Of a stretch of DNA of 64,000 nt, positions 36,101-44,033 are shown piece by piece. Below the pieces are notes generated by a model. It saw only the letters and a list, made by a program, of their open reading frames with translations, was not told the DNA's origin and made no database searches. Numbering within the stretch: position 1 is the first letter of the stretch; each line of letters opens with the position of its first letter. The position numbers and the translations under genes were made by a program. The DNA comes from Kushneria indalinina DSM 14324 (GTDB lineage: Bacteria; Pseudomonadota; Gammaproteobacteria; Pseudomonadales; Halomonadaceae). Location of the stretch: assembly GCF_003385845.1 (NCBI RefSeq), contig NZ_QRDJ01000007.1, positions 124,001 through 188,000 of the forward strand, in the 5' to 3' direction.

Positions 36101-36824
36101 CCACTTTCTGATGTCGGCGCTGCAGCGAGCAGTCACGCTCGCCAAGCGCCACCACCCGGCCCTGACCATCGCCCAGCAGCTGCACTTCAATGTGGCGGGC
36201 ATGATCGATGCAGCGTTCCAGAAAAACGCCGGCATCACTGAAATACTGCTGGCCGAGGCGCACAACGCTGTCAAAGGCGCCCTTCAGTCCGGCCTCATCG
36301 GCGCAGCGGGTCATCCCGATACCGCCACCGCCGGCGGTGGATTTCAGCATCACCGGATAGCCGATGCGTGTCGCCTCATGAATGGCCTGATCAACATCAT
36401 CCAGCAGTCCGCTGCCGGGGGTCAGCGGTGCCCCAGCCTTTTCTGCCAGCGCCCGCGCTCGATGCTTGAGACCAAAATCGCGAATCTGCGCAGGCGTTGG
36501 GCCGATAAAAATGATCCCTTCTGCCTCACAGCGCTCGGCGAACGCAGCACTTTCGGAGAGAAAGCCATAGCCCGGATAGATCGCCTGCGCGCCGCTGTCA
36601 CGCGCGGCGGCGATCACCTTGTCGATTGCCAGGTAAGTGTCATCGGCACGCTCACCCTCAAGCGCCACGGCGTGGTTGGCATGACGCACGTGCAGCGCAT
36701 TGCGGTCATCATTGCTGTAGATGGCCACGCTCTCGATGTTCAGGCGCTTGAGCGTTCGAATGGCGCGGCAGGCGATTTCGCCGCGGTTGGCGATCAACAC
36801 CCGCGTCAGAGAAAGCGCACTCAT
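33153..36824 (-). CDS. uca: Urea carboxylase (biotin-dependent)
   Basis: ATP- and biotin-dependent carboxylation of urea to allophanate, the first step of urea amidolyase. It has 1223 residues in the expected order. Biotin carboxylase domain 1-450 (RVLIANRGEIACR, TAGGGGIGM, FLEVNTRLQVEHPVTE). KipA/KipI-like carboxyltransferase region about 460-1110 (GPMDDMAFRMANRIVGN, MYMCIYGMDSPGGYQLVGRT). C-terminal biotinyl domain about 1145-1223 with the lysine in VEAMKMEVA. It overlaps both neighbours by ATGA. No DUF1989 (UcaA/CgdAB) genes flank it; these usually accompany the related guanidine carboxylases, which favours urea as substrate. Confidence 0.93.
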   Translation of the reverse strand: MSALSLTRVLIANRGEIACRAIRTLKRLNIESVAIYSNDDRNALHVRHANHAVALEGERADDTYLAIDKVIAAARDSGAQAIYPGYGFLSESAAFAERCEAEGIIFIGPTPAQIRDFGLKHRARALAEKAGAPLTPGSGLLDDVDQAIHEATRIGYPVMLKSTAGGGGIGMTRCADEAGLKGAFDSVVRLGQQYFSDAGVFLERCIDHARHIEVQLLGDGQGRVVALGERDCSLQRRHQKVVEETPAPHLPPAIREQMLAAAVSLGESVHYRSAGTVEFIYDAGLEHFYFLEVNTRLQVEHPVTECVTGLDLIEWMLRIADGQPLTEALEAITPEGAAIEVRLYAENPLKNFQPSPGELDAVHFPTELPGVRVDTGVESGSLVSAQFDPMIAKLIVQGRDRDEAINRLTAALDATRLYGIPTNLDYLRAVIGSDAFRRGEVSTRALSRFTFTPHCLEVVSPGTWTSVQDVPGRLGYWDIGVPPSGPMDDMAFRMANRIVGNAASAAGLECTLVGPELVFHQAAVIALTGAPSEAQLDDEPVAFWQPVKVRAGQRLRIGQVSVGCRCYLAVRGGIDVPVYLGSRSTFALGQFGGHGGRVLRSGDLLSLIHEDDALETPAAVPAALIPDYGHEWRIGVLVGPHGAPDFFTQPAFEQLLATDWEVHYNANRLGVRLVGPTLEWARSDGGEAGLHPSNVHDCEYAIGAVNFTGDSPVILMRDGPSLGGFVCPVTIVRGELWKAGQVRPGDTIRFVPITLEHALALETEWLRAIETLSAPDPEIMALPARVDSALIAATGATPEAEHSPCVLATRAASEERPAAVYRQAGDGYILLEYGENVLDLTTRVRVHLLMAAINEAAIEGVEELAPGVRSLQIRYNGHVVAQDTLITQLLSLDDGLGDVRTLKLPTRVLHLPMAFEDSATLDAVTRYSETVKADAPWLPNNVDFIARINGVDRETVRQTLYEARYLVLGLGDVYLGAPCAVPVDPRHRLLSSKYNPARTHTAEGTVGIGGMYMCIYGMDSPGGYQLVGRTVPIWNTWGNNARFAPGAPWLLRFFDQVCYYPVSEEELHTLREDFRHGRFEVRVEEEVFDVGAYLDFLKAHRESIEAFQARQREAFTQEVSRWSAADIAPPAIETAQAAPLDSETLGAHQCPVQADIAGSVWKLVAEPGARVEAGDPLVIVEAMKMEVAITAPQAGTLSAFHCAPGTPVRAGELLAVLDTGSAS

Positions 36825-38653
36825 GCCTCACCTCCGGTTGCAGCACTCTTCAGCGCCGTCATGAAACCCCGCCAGCCGCCGTACTCAGTCACATCCTGCG
36901 CCGCGGGCAGTGCCCAGGGCTCGCAGACGAAGCCCTTGACCACGCGGCCATCGGACAGCGTCAGCGAGCCGATCCCCAGCGGGGCCGGAATCTCGGCGAC
37001 AAACTCGCCAAAACGCGCCAGCGGTATATCCCAGAGTTCAACTTCGATGGCCGTCCCATTCGTCTCGACCCGGGCCAGCCCCGGCTTGGGCGGGGTGGTA
37101 TTGGCCAGCGCGTAAAGGCGGTAATCCGGTGCGGTATGGGTCGCCTCCACAAAGGTGGCGCGGCGCGTGGTGAGCTGAAAGTTGAGTGGCATGTCGCGCA
37201 GGTGCGCCCCCACCACCGCCAGGCGCACACATGCCGATGACGGTGGCGGGATCACCTCTTTATCAGCGACCGGCAGCGGCTGCTCGGTGGCCCCCAGTGG
37301 CAGATCGCACAGCGCCTGCCAGCGGCGGCCAACATCTGCCAGCGCCCGGTCGTGCCAGGCTGGTGCGATCAGGGTAATCCCGGCCGGCAGGCCGTCATCG
37401 CGCATCACCGCCGGCAGTGCCAGGGCGCAGAGATCAGCCAGGTTGGTAAAGTTGGTATAGGTGCCAAACTCACTGTTGTACTGCACTGGCTGCTCAGCCA
37501 TCTCGGCGATGGTGCGGATGGTGGGTGATGTGGGCACCACCAAGGCGTCCACGTCGTCAAACACCCGAGCAATGCGCTGACTAAGTTCAGCGCGACGATA
37601 TTCAGCATCAAAGGTATCCAACGCCGAATAATCGAGCCCCTTGTCAATGATGCCGCGCACTGTCGGATCGATGGCGTCCGGATCATTGATCAGCAGTGGC
37701 CCTACCGCATGGGTGCGCTCGGCCACCCAGGGCCCCTGATAAAGCAGTGCGGCCAGCTCGGCAAAGGGGGTGTAATCGATGGGCACCAGCTCGGCGACGC
37801 GCGCAAGCTGCGTGCGGGCCCGATCAAAGGCCCGGGCCATGACGTCATCGCCATGAAATTCAAGCGCTGCCGGTATCGCCAGCCGCGGCCGTTCCGGCAT
37901 CGCCACTGGCGCCGTATGGGGGTGCTGACGGCTGTAGGCATCGCGCTCATCCGGCGCACTGCCGCCGATCTCGGTGACCGCCAGGGCATCTTCCACCGTC
38001 AGGGCAAAAACGGAGACGCAGTCGAGCGTGCGGCAGGCCGGCACGACCCCGCCGATGGAGAGCCAGCCGCGGGTGGGCTTGAGCCCCACAATGTTGTTAA
38101 AGCCTGCCGGCACCCGCCCCGAACCTGCCGTGTCGGTGCCCAGCGCAAAAGGCACCAGCCCACGCGCCACGACCGACGCCGAGCCGGCACTTGACCCACC
38201 CGACACATAGGCAGGATCAAAGCTGTTGGGTACGGCGCCATAAGGTGAGCGAGTGCCAACCAGCCCGGTGGCGAACTGATCCAGATTGGTCTTGCCCACC
38301 AGGATCGCGCCGGCCGCCCTGAGACGTGACACCACGGTGGCATCCTGCTCGGCGGTATAGGCAAACGCCGGACAGGCAGCGGTGGTCTTCCAGCCCACGG
38401 CATCAATATTGTCCTTGATCGCGAACGGCACGCCGTAAAGCGGCAGCGCTTTTACACCAACGCTTTCGGCCTGGCGCTCAAGCTCGGCCCACTGACTATC
38501 GATCAGCGCCGCGTCGGCACGAACAATCCATGCCGTATCCGAATCTGCCAGTGTCGCGGCCAGCGCCTGAAGCCGCTCCCGGCCCTGGCCGTCCTGCTGT
38601 ACCCTGCACCACTGGGTCAGCGTCCAGCCCCCGCTTTCGATTCCCTGCGTCAT
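36821..38653 (-). CDS. atzF: Allophanate hydrolase
   Basis: Hydrolyses allophanate to two ammonia and two CO2, completing urea degradation. It has 610 residues: an amidase-signature domain (about 1-450) followed by a C-terminal domain (about 480-610) that assists the second hydrolysis step in full-length enzymes. The Ser-cisSer-Lys triad is seen as Lys in AIKDNIDA, cis-Ser in SGGSSAGSA, and nucleophile Ser in GTDTAGSGRVPAGF. Start at ATG 38653 with AGGA 8-9 nt upstream; the in-frame extension to 38713 runs through the promoter. First gene of the cluster, coupled to urea carboxylase by ATGA. Confidence 0.93.
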   Translation of the reverse strand: MTQGIESGGWTLTQWCRVQQDGQGRERLQALAATLADSDTAWIVRADAALIDSQWAELERQAESVGVKALPLYGVPFAIKDNIDAVGWKTTAACPAFAYTAEQDATVVSRLRAAGAILVGKTNLDQFATGLVGTRSPYGAVPNSFDPAYVSGGSSAGSASVVARGLVPFALGTDTAGSGRVPAGFNNIVGLKPTRGWLSIGGVVPACRTLDCVSVFALTVEDALAVTEIGGSAPDERDAYSRQHPHTAPVAMPERPRLAIPAALEFHGDDVMARAFDRARTQLARVAELVPIDYTPFAELAALLYQGPWVAERTHAVGPLLINDPDAIDPTVRGIIDKGLDYSALDTFDAEYRRAELSQRIARVFDDVDALVVPTSPTIRTIAEMAEQPVQYNSEFGTYTNFTNLADLCALALPAVMRDDGLPAGITLIAPAWHDRALADVGRRWQALCDLPLGATEQPLPVADKEVIPPPSSACVRLAVVGAHLRDMPLNFQLTTRRATFVEATHTAPDYRLYALANTTPPKPGLARVETNGTAIEVELWDIPLARFGEFVAEIPAPLGIGSLTLSDGRVVKGFVCEPWALPAAQDVTEYGGWRGFMTALKSAATGGEA

Positions 38654-38677
38654 GATCACGTCCTGCTGATATATCGA

Positions 38678-38689
38678 CTTGTATACAAG
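38678..38689 (-). promoter_or_regulatory. GntR-type operator upstream of atzF
   Basis: CTTGTATACAAG is a perfect 12-bp palindrome 25-36 bp before the atzF start codon. TTGTATACAA-like sites are typical targets of FadR-subfamily GntR regulators, and a gene for one is third in this operon. It spans the start point predicted from the -24/-12 element, so binding would block transcription. Confidence 0.65.
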
Positions 38690-38696
38690 ACGGTAT

Positions 38697-38712
38697 TGCA
38701 GGAAGTGTGCCA
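38697..38712 (-). promoter_or_regulatory. Sigma-54 (RpoN) promoter of the urea amidolyase operon
   Basis: The minus strand reads TGGCACACTTCCTGCA, matching the -24/-12 consensus TGGCAC-R-N4-(T/Y)TGC-W with the invariant GG-N10-GC. The predicted start point is near 38686, 33 nt before the ATG. A partial NtrC-like half-site GCACC lies about 140 bp upstream (38820-38824), with no clear second half. Sigma-54 control fits nitrogen scavenging. Confidence 0.72.
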
Positions 38713-38881
38713 ACTCAGGATAAGCGTCTGACTTTCAGGGCACGATGTCCGTCTGGCCCTTTAAAAAAAGAGCATGGTCGAAGATTTCTGCTACCTGCCG
38801 GGGCATGAAATACATGGACGCACCATCAGGACGCGCCGTGATAACAGTTCATCAAGGCGACCGAAACAGTGCCTGCTCAAC

Positions 38882-38908
38882 AATAAAAAGGGCCGCAGGA
38901 TGCGGCCC
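38882..38908 (-). terminator. Terminator after the M32 carboxypeptidase gene
   Basis: On the minus strand, a GGGCCGCA / TGCGGCCC stem with a 3-nt loop followed by TTTTTATT, about 40 nt past the stop codon. Confidence 0.88.
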
Positions 38909-38944
38909 CGGGAAAGTAGCCATTCGCAGGCGGGCGTGATCGTC

Positions 38945-40435
38945 TCAACCCAGATAGCGTTCACGCAGGTGATGCCGGTAGTGCTCGGGATTGAGCGCCT
39001 CGCCGGTAGCGCGTCGAATCAGTTCGGGCGTCTCCAGCAGACTGCCCTGCTGCCAGACGTTGGTTTTCAGCCAGTCAAGCAGCAGGCCCGGGTCGCCCTC
39101 GGCAATGCGTGCGTCGAGCTGCGGCTCGGCGCGTCGGGCGGCAGCCATCAGCTGCGCGGCGAGCATGGCACCCAGGCTGTAGGTGGGAAAATAGCCAAAC
39201 GACCCGTCGGTCCAGTGAATGTCCTGCAGGCAGCCATCGCGGTAGTTGCCGCGGGTATCGAGCCCCAGTAGACGCTGCATGGACTCATCCCAGCGCACGG
39301 GAATGTCTTCCACCTCGATCTCGCCTTCGATCAGGGCGCGCTCGATGTCATAGCGCAACAGGATGTGGGCCGGATAGCTCACCTCATCGGCATCGACGCG
39401 AATCAGCCCCGGTTCGACCTGCTGCGCCAGGCGAATCAGATTGTCGGCTTCAAAGGCCGGCTGGTCGCCCAGCGCCTCGACCAGCCAGGGCCTTAACTGG
39501 CGCACGAAGGCCGCACTGCGTCCCAGCTGCATCTCAAGACTCAAACTCTGTGACTCGTGCACCGCCATCGAGCGGGCACGGCCCGCCGGCTGACGGCGCC
39601 ACTGCTGCGGCAGATTCTGTTCATAGCGGGCGTGACCGGTCTCGTGGATGATGCCCATCAGCGCCGTGAGACACTCATCTTCCCGATAGCGGGTGGTCAG
39701 GCGCACGTCATCCGGCACGCCACCGCAGAAGGGATGCAGGCTGACATCCAGCCGACCATGCTCGAAATCGAACCCCAGCCAGCGCATGACGCGCTCGCCA
39801 AGGCGGCGCTGATCACGCTCGCCAAAGGGCCCCTGGGGCATGACGAGTTCACCGCCGCGCTGGTGCGCAACAGCCTCGCTCAAAAGCCCAGGCAGCCACT
39901 GACGCATGTCGTCAAAGATACTTTCCAGCGTCTCGAGGTTCAGCCCCGGCTCGAACTTCTGCAGCAGCGCCTCGTAGCGGCCACAGCCCAGCGCCTCGGC
40001 ACGGATACGCGCCTCCTCGCGGGACAGGCGTACCACTTCCCGGAAGGTGGGCAGAAAGCCCTCCCAGTCGTTGGCGGGACGACAGCGCCGCCAGACGCTT
40101 TCGCAGCGCGCACCAGCCAGCGACTGCGCCTCGACCAGTTCCGGCGGCATGACGGTGGCGTCTCGCACCTCACGCGTCATCTCGCGCAGATTGGCCTGCT
40201 GCTCGGGTTCAAGCGAGGCCGGGTCGATCTCATCGAGCAGTCGGCGCGTCTCCTGTGCGGTCAACGTCTCGTGCATCAGCACGCTCAGCTCGGCCATGGC
40301 CTCGGCACGGGCCTCATTGCCGCCCTCCGGCATCATGGTCAGCTGATCCCAGCCGGCCATGGCGCCCAGGTGCGCGTAGCGATGCAGGCGGGTAAAGCAC
40401 GCTTCGAGCTGCTGATAAGCGGTACTGGATGTCAT
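38945..40435 (-). CDS. M32-family metallocarboxypeptidase (Taq carboxypeptidase)
   Basis: Cytosolic zinc carboxypeptidase, 496 residues, the normal M32 length. The HExxH zinc motif reads IIHETGHARYEQN near residue 265, the third ligand Glu lies in MAVHESQSL about 30 residues later, and GYFPTYSLGAMLAAQL near 420 is a further M32 block. GGAG stands 8 nt before ATG 40435. Not obviously linked to its neighbours. Confidence 0.93.
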   Translation of the reverse strand: MTSSTAYQQLEACFTRLHRYAHLGAMAGWDQLTMMPEGGNEARAEAMAELSVLMHETLTAQETRRLLDEIDPASLEPEQQANLREMTREVRDATVMPPELVEAQSLAGARCESVWRRCRPANDWEGFLPTFREVVRLSREEARIRAEALGCGRYEALLQKFEPGLNLETLESIFDDMRQWLPGLLSEAVAHQRGGELVMPQGPFGERDQRRLGERVMRWLGFDFEHGRLDVSLHPFCGGVPDDVRLTTRYREDECLTALMGIIHETGHARYEQNLPQQWRRQPAGRARSMAVHESQSLSLEMQLGRSAAFVRQLRPWLVEALGDQPAFEADNLIRLAQQVEPGLIRVDADEVSYPAHILLRYDIERALIEGEIEVEDIPVRWDESMQRLLGLDTRGNYRDGCLQDIHWTDGSFGYFPTYSLGAMLAAQLMAAARRAEPQLDARIAEGDPGLLLDWLKTNVWQQGSLLETPELIRRATGEALNPEHYRHHLRERYLG

Positions 40436-40634
40436 GCAATGCTCCGAAAACAGAGAAGGGTCAGATCGCGGTCAGGGAGAAGCCGGGCAGTAGCTCGGCA
40501 GCAGGCGCAGCCTTCCCGCAAAACGGCGAAGCATCAAAATGATGGCGCATAAAAAAGCTCGCCTCATGAAATGTCTTCATTGACCGGCTCCCTGCATGAG
40601 GCCGACAGCACAGAGCGTGCTGTCGGCCAATGGA

Positions 40635-41327
40635 CTACATCGAGGCAAACGCTGCGACATCAAAGGATTCGGCCGGGTCATGCTGCTCGCGCCAGGCGAC
40701 CAGTTCGGCAATCGAGACCATCGGGTAGTCACGCTCGCGCGCGAAGGCTTCCAGTGCCTCGCCGCGCATCATGGTGCCGTCATCGTTCATCAGCTCACAG
40801 AGCACGCCGGTCGAGGCATGGCCTGACAGGCGCACCAGATCGATCGTCGCCTCGGTATGACCACGGCGGGCCAGCACGCCGCCGTCACGGGCGCGCAGGG
40901 GGAAAATGTGACCGGGGCGAACCAGGTCGTCGGCCCGGGCGTTGTCTGCGACCGCGGCCCGCACGGTCACGGTGCGATCATAAGCACTGACGCCGGTCGT
41001 GACGCCTTCTCTGGCTTCGATGGTGACGGTAAAGCCGGTCGAGTAGGGGCTTTCATTGTTGGCCACCATCGGCGGCAGTTCCAGCCGGTCGGCGTGCTCG
41101 CCGGTCAGGCACAAACAGACGATGCCGCTGCCAAAGCGAATCATCTGCGCCATCTGCTTCTCGTCAAGCGTGGTGGCAGCAAAGATCAGATCGCCTTCGT
41201 TTTCGCGGTCGGGGTCGTCGGTGACCACCACGCCGTGGCCGCGCGACAGACTGTCCAGCGCCAGACGCACGCGCGCCTGAGCGTTGTCAGCAGAGGGGAA
41301 ACCATCATTTTCGATATTGTGAGACAT
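40635..41327 (-). CDS. ribB: 3,4-dihydroxy-2-butanone-4-phosphate synthase (RibB)
   Basis: Riboflavin biosynthesis: converts ribulose 5-phosphate to 3,4-dihydroxy-2-butanone 4-phosphate and formate. It has 230 residues with no GTP cyclohydrolase II (RibA) domain. Active-site blocks are [47 protein letters not shown] and [17 protein letters not shown] precedes ATG 41327. An FMN riboswitch lies 116 nt upstream, so this is an FMN-regulated monocistronic copy that probably complements another ribB/ribBA in the rib operon elsewhere. Confidence 0.95.
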   Translation of the reverse strand: MSHNIENDGFPSADNAQARVRLALDSLSRGHGVVVTDDPDRENEGDLIFAATTLDEKQMAQMIRFGSGIVCLCLTGEHADRLELPPMVANNESPYSTGFTVTIEAREGVTTGVSAYDRTVTVRAAVADNARADDLVRPGHIFPLRARDGGVLARRGHTEATIDLVRLSGHASTGVLCELMNDDGTMMRGEALEAFARERDYPMVSIAELVAWREQHDPAESFDVAAFASM

Positions 41328-41442
41328 AAAAGGCTGCTCCAGGGTCGCCATCAGTGGCGAGAAACAAGGAACAGGGCAAGACAGGAGCACGTGTACGACA
41401 TGTACAGCGACGCCTCACCGCCAACAGGGGCAATCAGGCGCC

Positions 41443-41589
41443 GATCCTCTCCCATCCGGACTATCACCGTCGGCATCGGGATCTCACCGATTCCTGCGCG
41501 TCATGCGCTCGCGGGCTTGTTCTCGGCCAGATCAGGACACTGGCCTCGACATCACCGCCGGTGGGGACTTTCACCCCGCCCTGAGGATC
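41443..41589 (-). ncRNA. FMN riboswitch (RFN element) of ribB
   Basis: The minus strand shows the full RFN core. It opens with GATCCTCAGGGCGGGGTGAA and AGTCCCCACCGGCGGT, has AGCCCGCGAGCG in the middle, and ends with CCGATGCCGACGGTGATAGTC and GGATGGGAGAGGATC. The outer stem GATCCT/AGGATC closes it. No T-run terminator is evident before ribB. A GCTCC (41384-41388) that can pair with the ribB Shine-Dalgarno GGAGC suggests translational control. A TTGACA (41662-41657) may be the -35 element. Confidence 0.95.
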
Positions 41590-41738
41590 TGACTCGAAAA
41601 ACGAATCGGGATCAGACTAGCTCGCAAGCGCTACTCGAGCAATCCCTGCTCGTACATGTCAATCGCAAAAGGTCATATTGGCGAAAGGGGTTTAAACCGT
41701 CAGGCTGGTGGCATCATTCAGGCACAAGGAAAACGCTC

Positions 41739-42758
41739 ATGTCCCGCTGGCTTCAACAATTCTCGCGCTCGCTGTGTACCGGCCTTTTGATGGCCGGCAT
41801 GGGGGCAGGCAGTGCGCTGGCATCAAGTGGTGATGCCCCGGAGGTCGTCGTGGAGTCGCCGGAATTTGCCGATCTGGTCGACAAGGGTGCCGATATCCGG
41901 CAGCTCTACGCTGGCGCCAAATGGAGCGAGGGGCCGCTGGCCCTGCCGGATGGCAGCGTGATCTGGAGCGATATCAAGAACAATCGCGTGATGATCTGGC
42001 GAGAGGGGGAAGAGGTTCGCGAGTGGCTCAGGCCGGCGCAGTTCCACAACGGCCATACCCTCGATCATGACGGTCGAGTACTGGCCGCGTCACATGGCAA
42101 GCGTGCGGTGGAGAGACAAAACGAGGACGGCAAGTGGGAAGTGCTGGTCGACCTGGACGGCGAGAACAAGCTCAACAGCCCCAACGATCTGGTCGTGGAC
42201 CGTCGCGGGCGCATCTGGTTCACCGACCCGACCTTTGGCATTGATGAGCCCGAAGAAGGTTACGGCGGACGTTCAGTGACCGGCGGCGAGTACGTTTACC
42301 GCTTCGACCCGGACAGCAGCGAGCTGACCCGACTTTCCACGCCTGCGGTCAAAACGCCCAACGGACTGGCCTTTGCCCCGAATGAGACAACGCTTTATAT
42401 CGCCGACTCCGAGCAGGGTCACGACCGCGAGGATGCCAGTCTCAACCACCATATCGTCGCCTACGATGTGGGGGATGACGGCGCGCTATCCAACGAACGC
42501 ATCTTCACCGAGGTCTCCCCCGGCGTGCCGGATGGCCTCAAGGTCGACGAACATGGCAACGTCTGGACCAGCAGCGACAGCGGCCTGCAGGTCTTTAATC
42601 CCGAAGGCCAGCGCCTGGGCCGCGTGGACCTGCCCGAGCGCACCGCCAACCTGGCCTTTGCCGAGCACGACGGTCAGCACTATCTCTTCGTGACCGCCAC
42701 CAGCAGCCTCTATCGCATCCCGGTCAGCATCGGCGAGGCGCGCTCAGAGCGCGACTGA
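41739..42758 (+). CDS. SMP-30/gluconolactonase-like exported protein
   Basis: A 339-residue six-bladed beta-propeller of the SMP-30/gluconolactonase/LRE family with a signal peptide (cleavage near ALA-SSG), so it is probably periplasmic. Metal/active-site type features are WSEGPLALPDGSVIWSD near residues 62-78, NSPNDLVVDRRGRIWFTDPTFG near 147-168, and SPGVPDGLKVDEHGNVW near 265. Likely a calcium- or zinc-dependent sugar-lactone hydrolase. AAGGA lies 9-10 nt before the ATG. Its 3' end overlaps the convergent VirK-family gene by 15 bp. Confidence 0.85.
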   Translation: MSRWLQQFSRSLCTGLLMAGMGAGSALASSGDAPEVVVESPEFADLVDKGADIRQLYAGAKWSEGPLALPDGSVIWSDIKNNRVMIWREGEEVREWLRPAQFHNGHTLDHDGRVLAASHGKRAVERQNEDGKWEVLVDLDGENKLNSPNDLVVDRRGRIWFTDPTFGIDEPEEGYGGRSVTGGEYVYRFDPDSSELTRLSTPAVKTPNGLAFAPNETTLYIADSEQGHDREDASLNHHIVAYDVGDDGALSNERIFTEVSPGVPDGLKVDEHGNVWTSSDSGLQVFNPEGQRLGRVDLPERTANLAFAEHDGQHYLFVTATSSLYRIPVSIGEARSERD

Positions 42759-43763
42759 CTCGCCCGCCCGCTCCCGCACATCGACCATGGCTAATGGCGG
42801 TGTGTGGGCCGCCGGCGCTTTCGGGCCCTCGCCGCTCGGCGCTGCTTCGGGGGCGCCGATCAGGGCCTGCGTGACCTGCGTTTCCAGCGCATCCAGCCAG
42901 GCGTAGCGCTTGCGGTACATGCTGCGCTTTTTGGAGGCGATCACCTCGACGGGCTTGCGCCGCTGCTCGGCGGGCAGCGCGATCCAGCCGGGTGCGTCGA
43001 CCTCGCCACCGTGTTCGATGATCAGCGCATCCAGGTCAAAGCCACGCTGGCGACTGCCGTTGGGGCGTGCGCGATAAATGTGGTGAGCGTTGTCCACACA
43101 GTAGATGTCGTCCATGCCCAACGTACGGGCGAGCATCTGCGTAAGCTCGACCATCAGCGACTGCGGCCGCAAACCGAAATGATCGCGGGTGAACTGACGG
43201 TTCCAGTCCGACTGCTGGCGCGAGCCCTGCACGGTACCCAGACACAGCGCCGGATGCCCCTGAGCATCCCGCATGAAGGAGAGCGCCGCACTGTAGAGAC
43301 GCTTTTTGGGCGGCCGGATGATCATCAGCATCATCTCGCCCTCCTTGTCGTGCGCCCCGCGATAGCCCAGATAGATGTTGGCCGTTTCACCGCCGACCAC
43401 ACACTCTCCCAGCCACACGCCCGGGCGCTGCATGATGCGGGCGCTGATGTCCTCGCTCAGCAGTTGCCTTTGCATCTGATAATGCAGCAGCAGATGGCGC
43501 AGGCGCTCAACATGGCCGTAGCGAATCGAGATATAGGGTCGAAACGGCTTGTTGAGCAGGTTGGCACGACTGGTCACTGCCTTTTCAAGCAGCGGATTCA
43601 GTGACACGCCCATCAACAGGGAGCGATGCACACTTCGATGAAGTGACGCACGCATGAACATCTTGTAGCGCATCTTCCACTCTCGCCGCCTGGGGTAGAC
43701 GTGGCGAGCGGCATGCCAGGAAGACAGGCGCTCCCAGTGCAGGGAAGCAGTAACGTGATTCAT
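42744..43763 (-). CDS. VirK/YbjX (DUF535) family protein
   Basis: A 339-residue protein of the VirK/YbjX family, recognised by the central block LGECVVGGETANIYLGYRG, GTVQGSR near 185 and the C-terminal SKKRSMYRKRYAWLDALE. Shigella VirK affects IcsA localisation. Salmonella VirK/YbjX are PhoP-activated and linked to resistance to antimicrobial peptides and envelope remodelling. A basic N-terminus and a Pro/Ala-rich tail (about 310-339) flank the domain. A phased TTAA array of OmpR/PhoP type sits 59-95 bp upstream. The cellular location is uncertain. Confidence 0.82.
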   Translation of the reverse strand: MNHVTASLHWERLSSWHAARHVYPRRREWKMRYKMFMRASLHRSVHRSLLMGVSLNPLLEKAVTSRANLLNKPFRPYISIRYGHVERLRHLLLHYQMQRQLLSEDISARIMQRPGVWLGECVVGGETANIYLGYRGAHDKEGEMMLMIIRPPKKRLYSAALSFMRDAQGHPALCLGTVQGSRQQSDWNRQFTRDHFGLRPQSLMVELTQMLARTLGMDDIYCVDNAHHIYRARPNGSRQRGFDLDALIIEHGGEVDAPGWIALPAEQRRKPVEVIASKKRSMYRKRYAWLDALETQVTQALIGAPEAAPSGEGPKAPAAHTPPLAMVDVRERAGESVAL

Positions 43764-43821
43764 GGCAGGTAACTCATTGCATGGCAGCGTGGTCTGCCCA
43801 CCTGAGTGAGCCCCACAGGCA

Positions 43822-43858
43822 TTAAGGAAATGTTAACGAAATCTTAAATGACCTTTAA
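43822..43858 (-). promoter_or_regulatory. Four TTAA elements at exact 11-bp spacing upstream of the VirK gene
   Basis: TTAA occurs at 43822, 43833, 43844 and 43855. Read on the minus strand the hexamers are GTTAAA, TTTAAG, GTTAAC and CTTAAT, each separated by 5 nt (two of the spacers are ATTTC). Hexamer-N5-hexamer direct repeats with 11-bp phase are the layout bound by PhoP/OmpR-class response regulators. The hexamers resemble, but do not equal, the PhoP GTTTA box. Known PhoP control of VirK/YbjX genes makes the reading plausible. Confidence 0.55.
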
Positions 43859-44033
43859 CACCCATAGCAAACAGTGTTCGCTATCGAGCCGATATCCTTG
43901 TCTGACGGCAGGCGTAGCCAGAACTTGAGCCGGCGCGCACGTCATGGCGAGGTTGAGGTGGCTGCGCCGCAAGTGGCCCGATTACGCGCTACCTCTCAAG
44001 GTTTGTTCTGGCATGGGGAAAATACTCGGCGCC

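Noticed and set aside
38654-38944. A guanidine-I (ykkC) riboswitch in front of the amidolyase operon
   Set aside because: The leader from the predicted start point is only about 33 nt, and none of the conserved ykkC core is present.
40857-42758. A 633-codon frame reading into the SMP-30 gene
   Set aside because: Its first 294 codons run antisense to ribB and across the FMN riboswitch. The true gene begins at ATG 41739 with a signal peptide and a Shine-Dalgarno.
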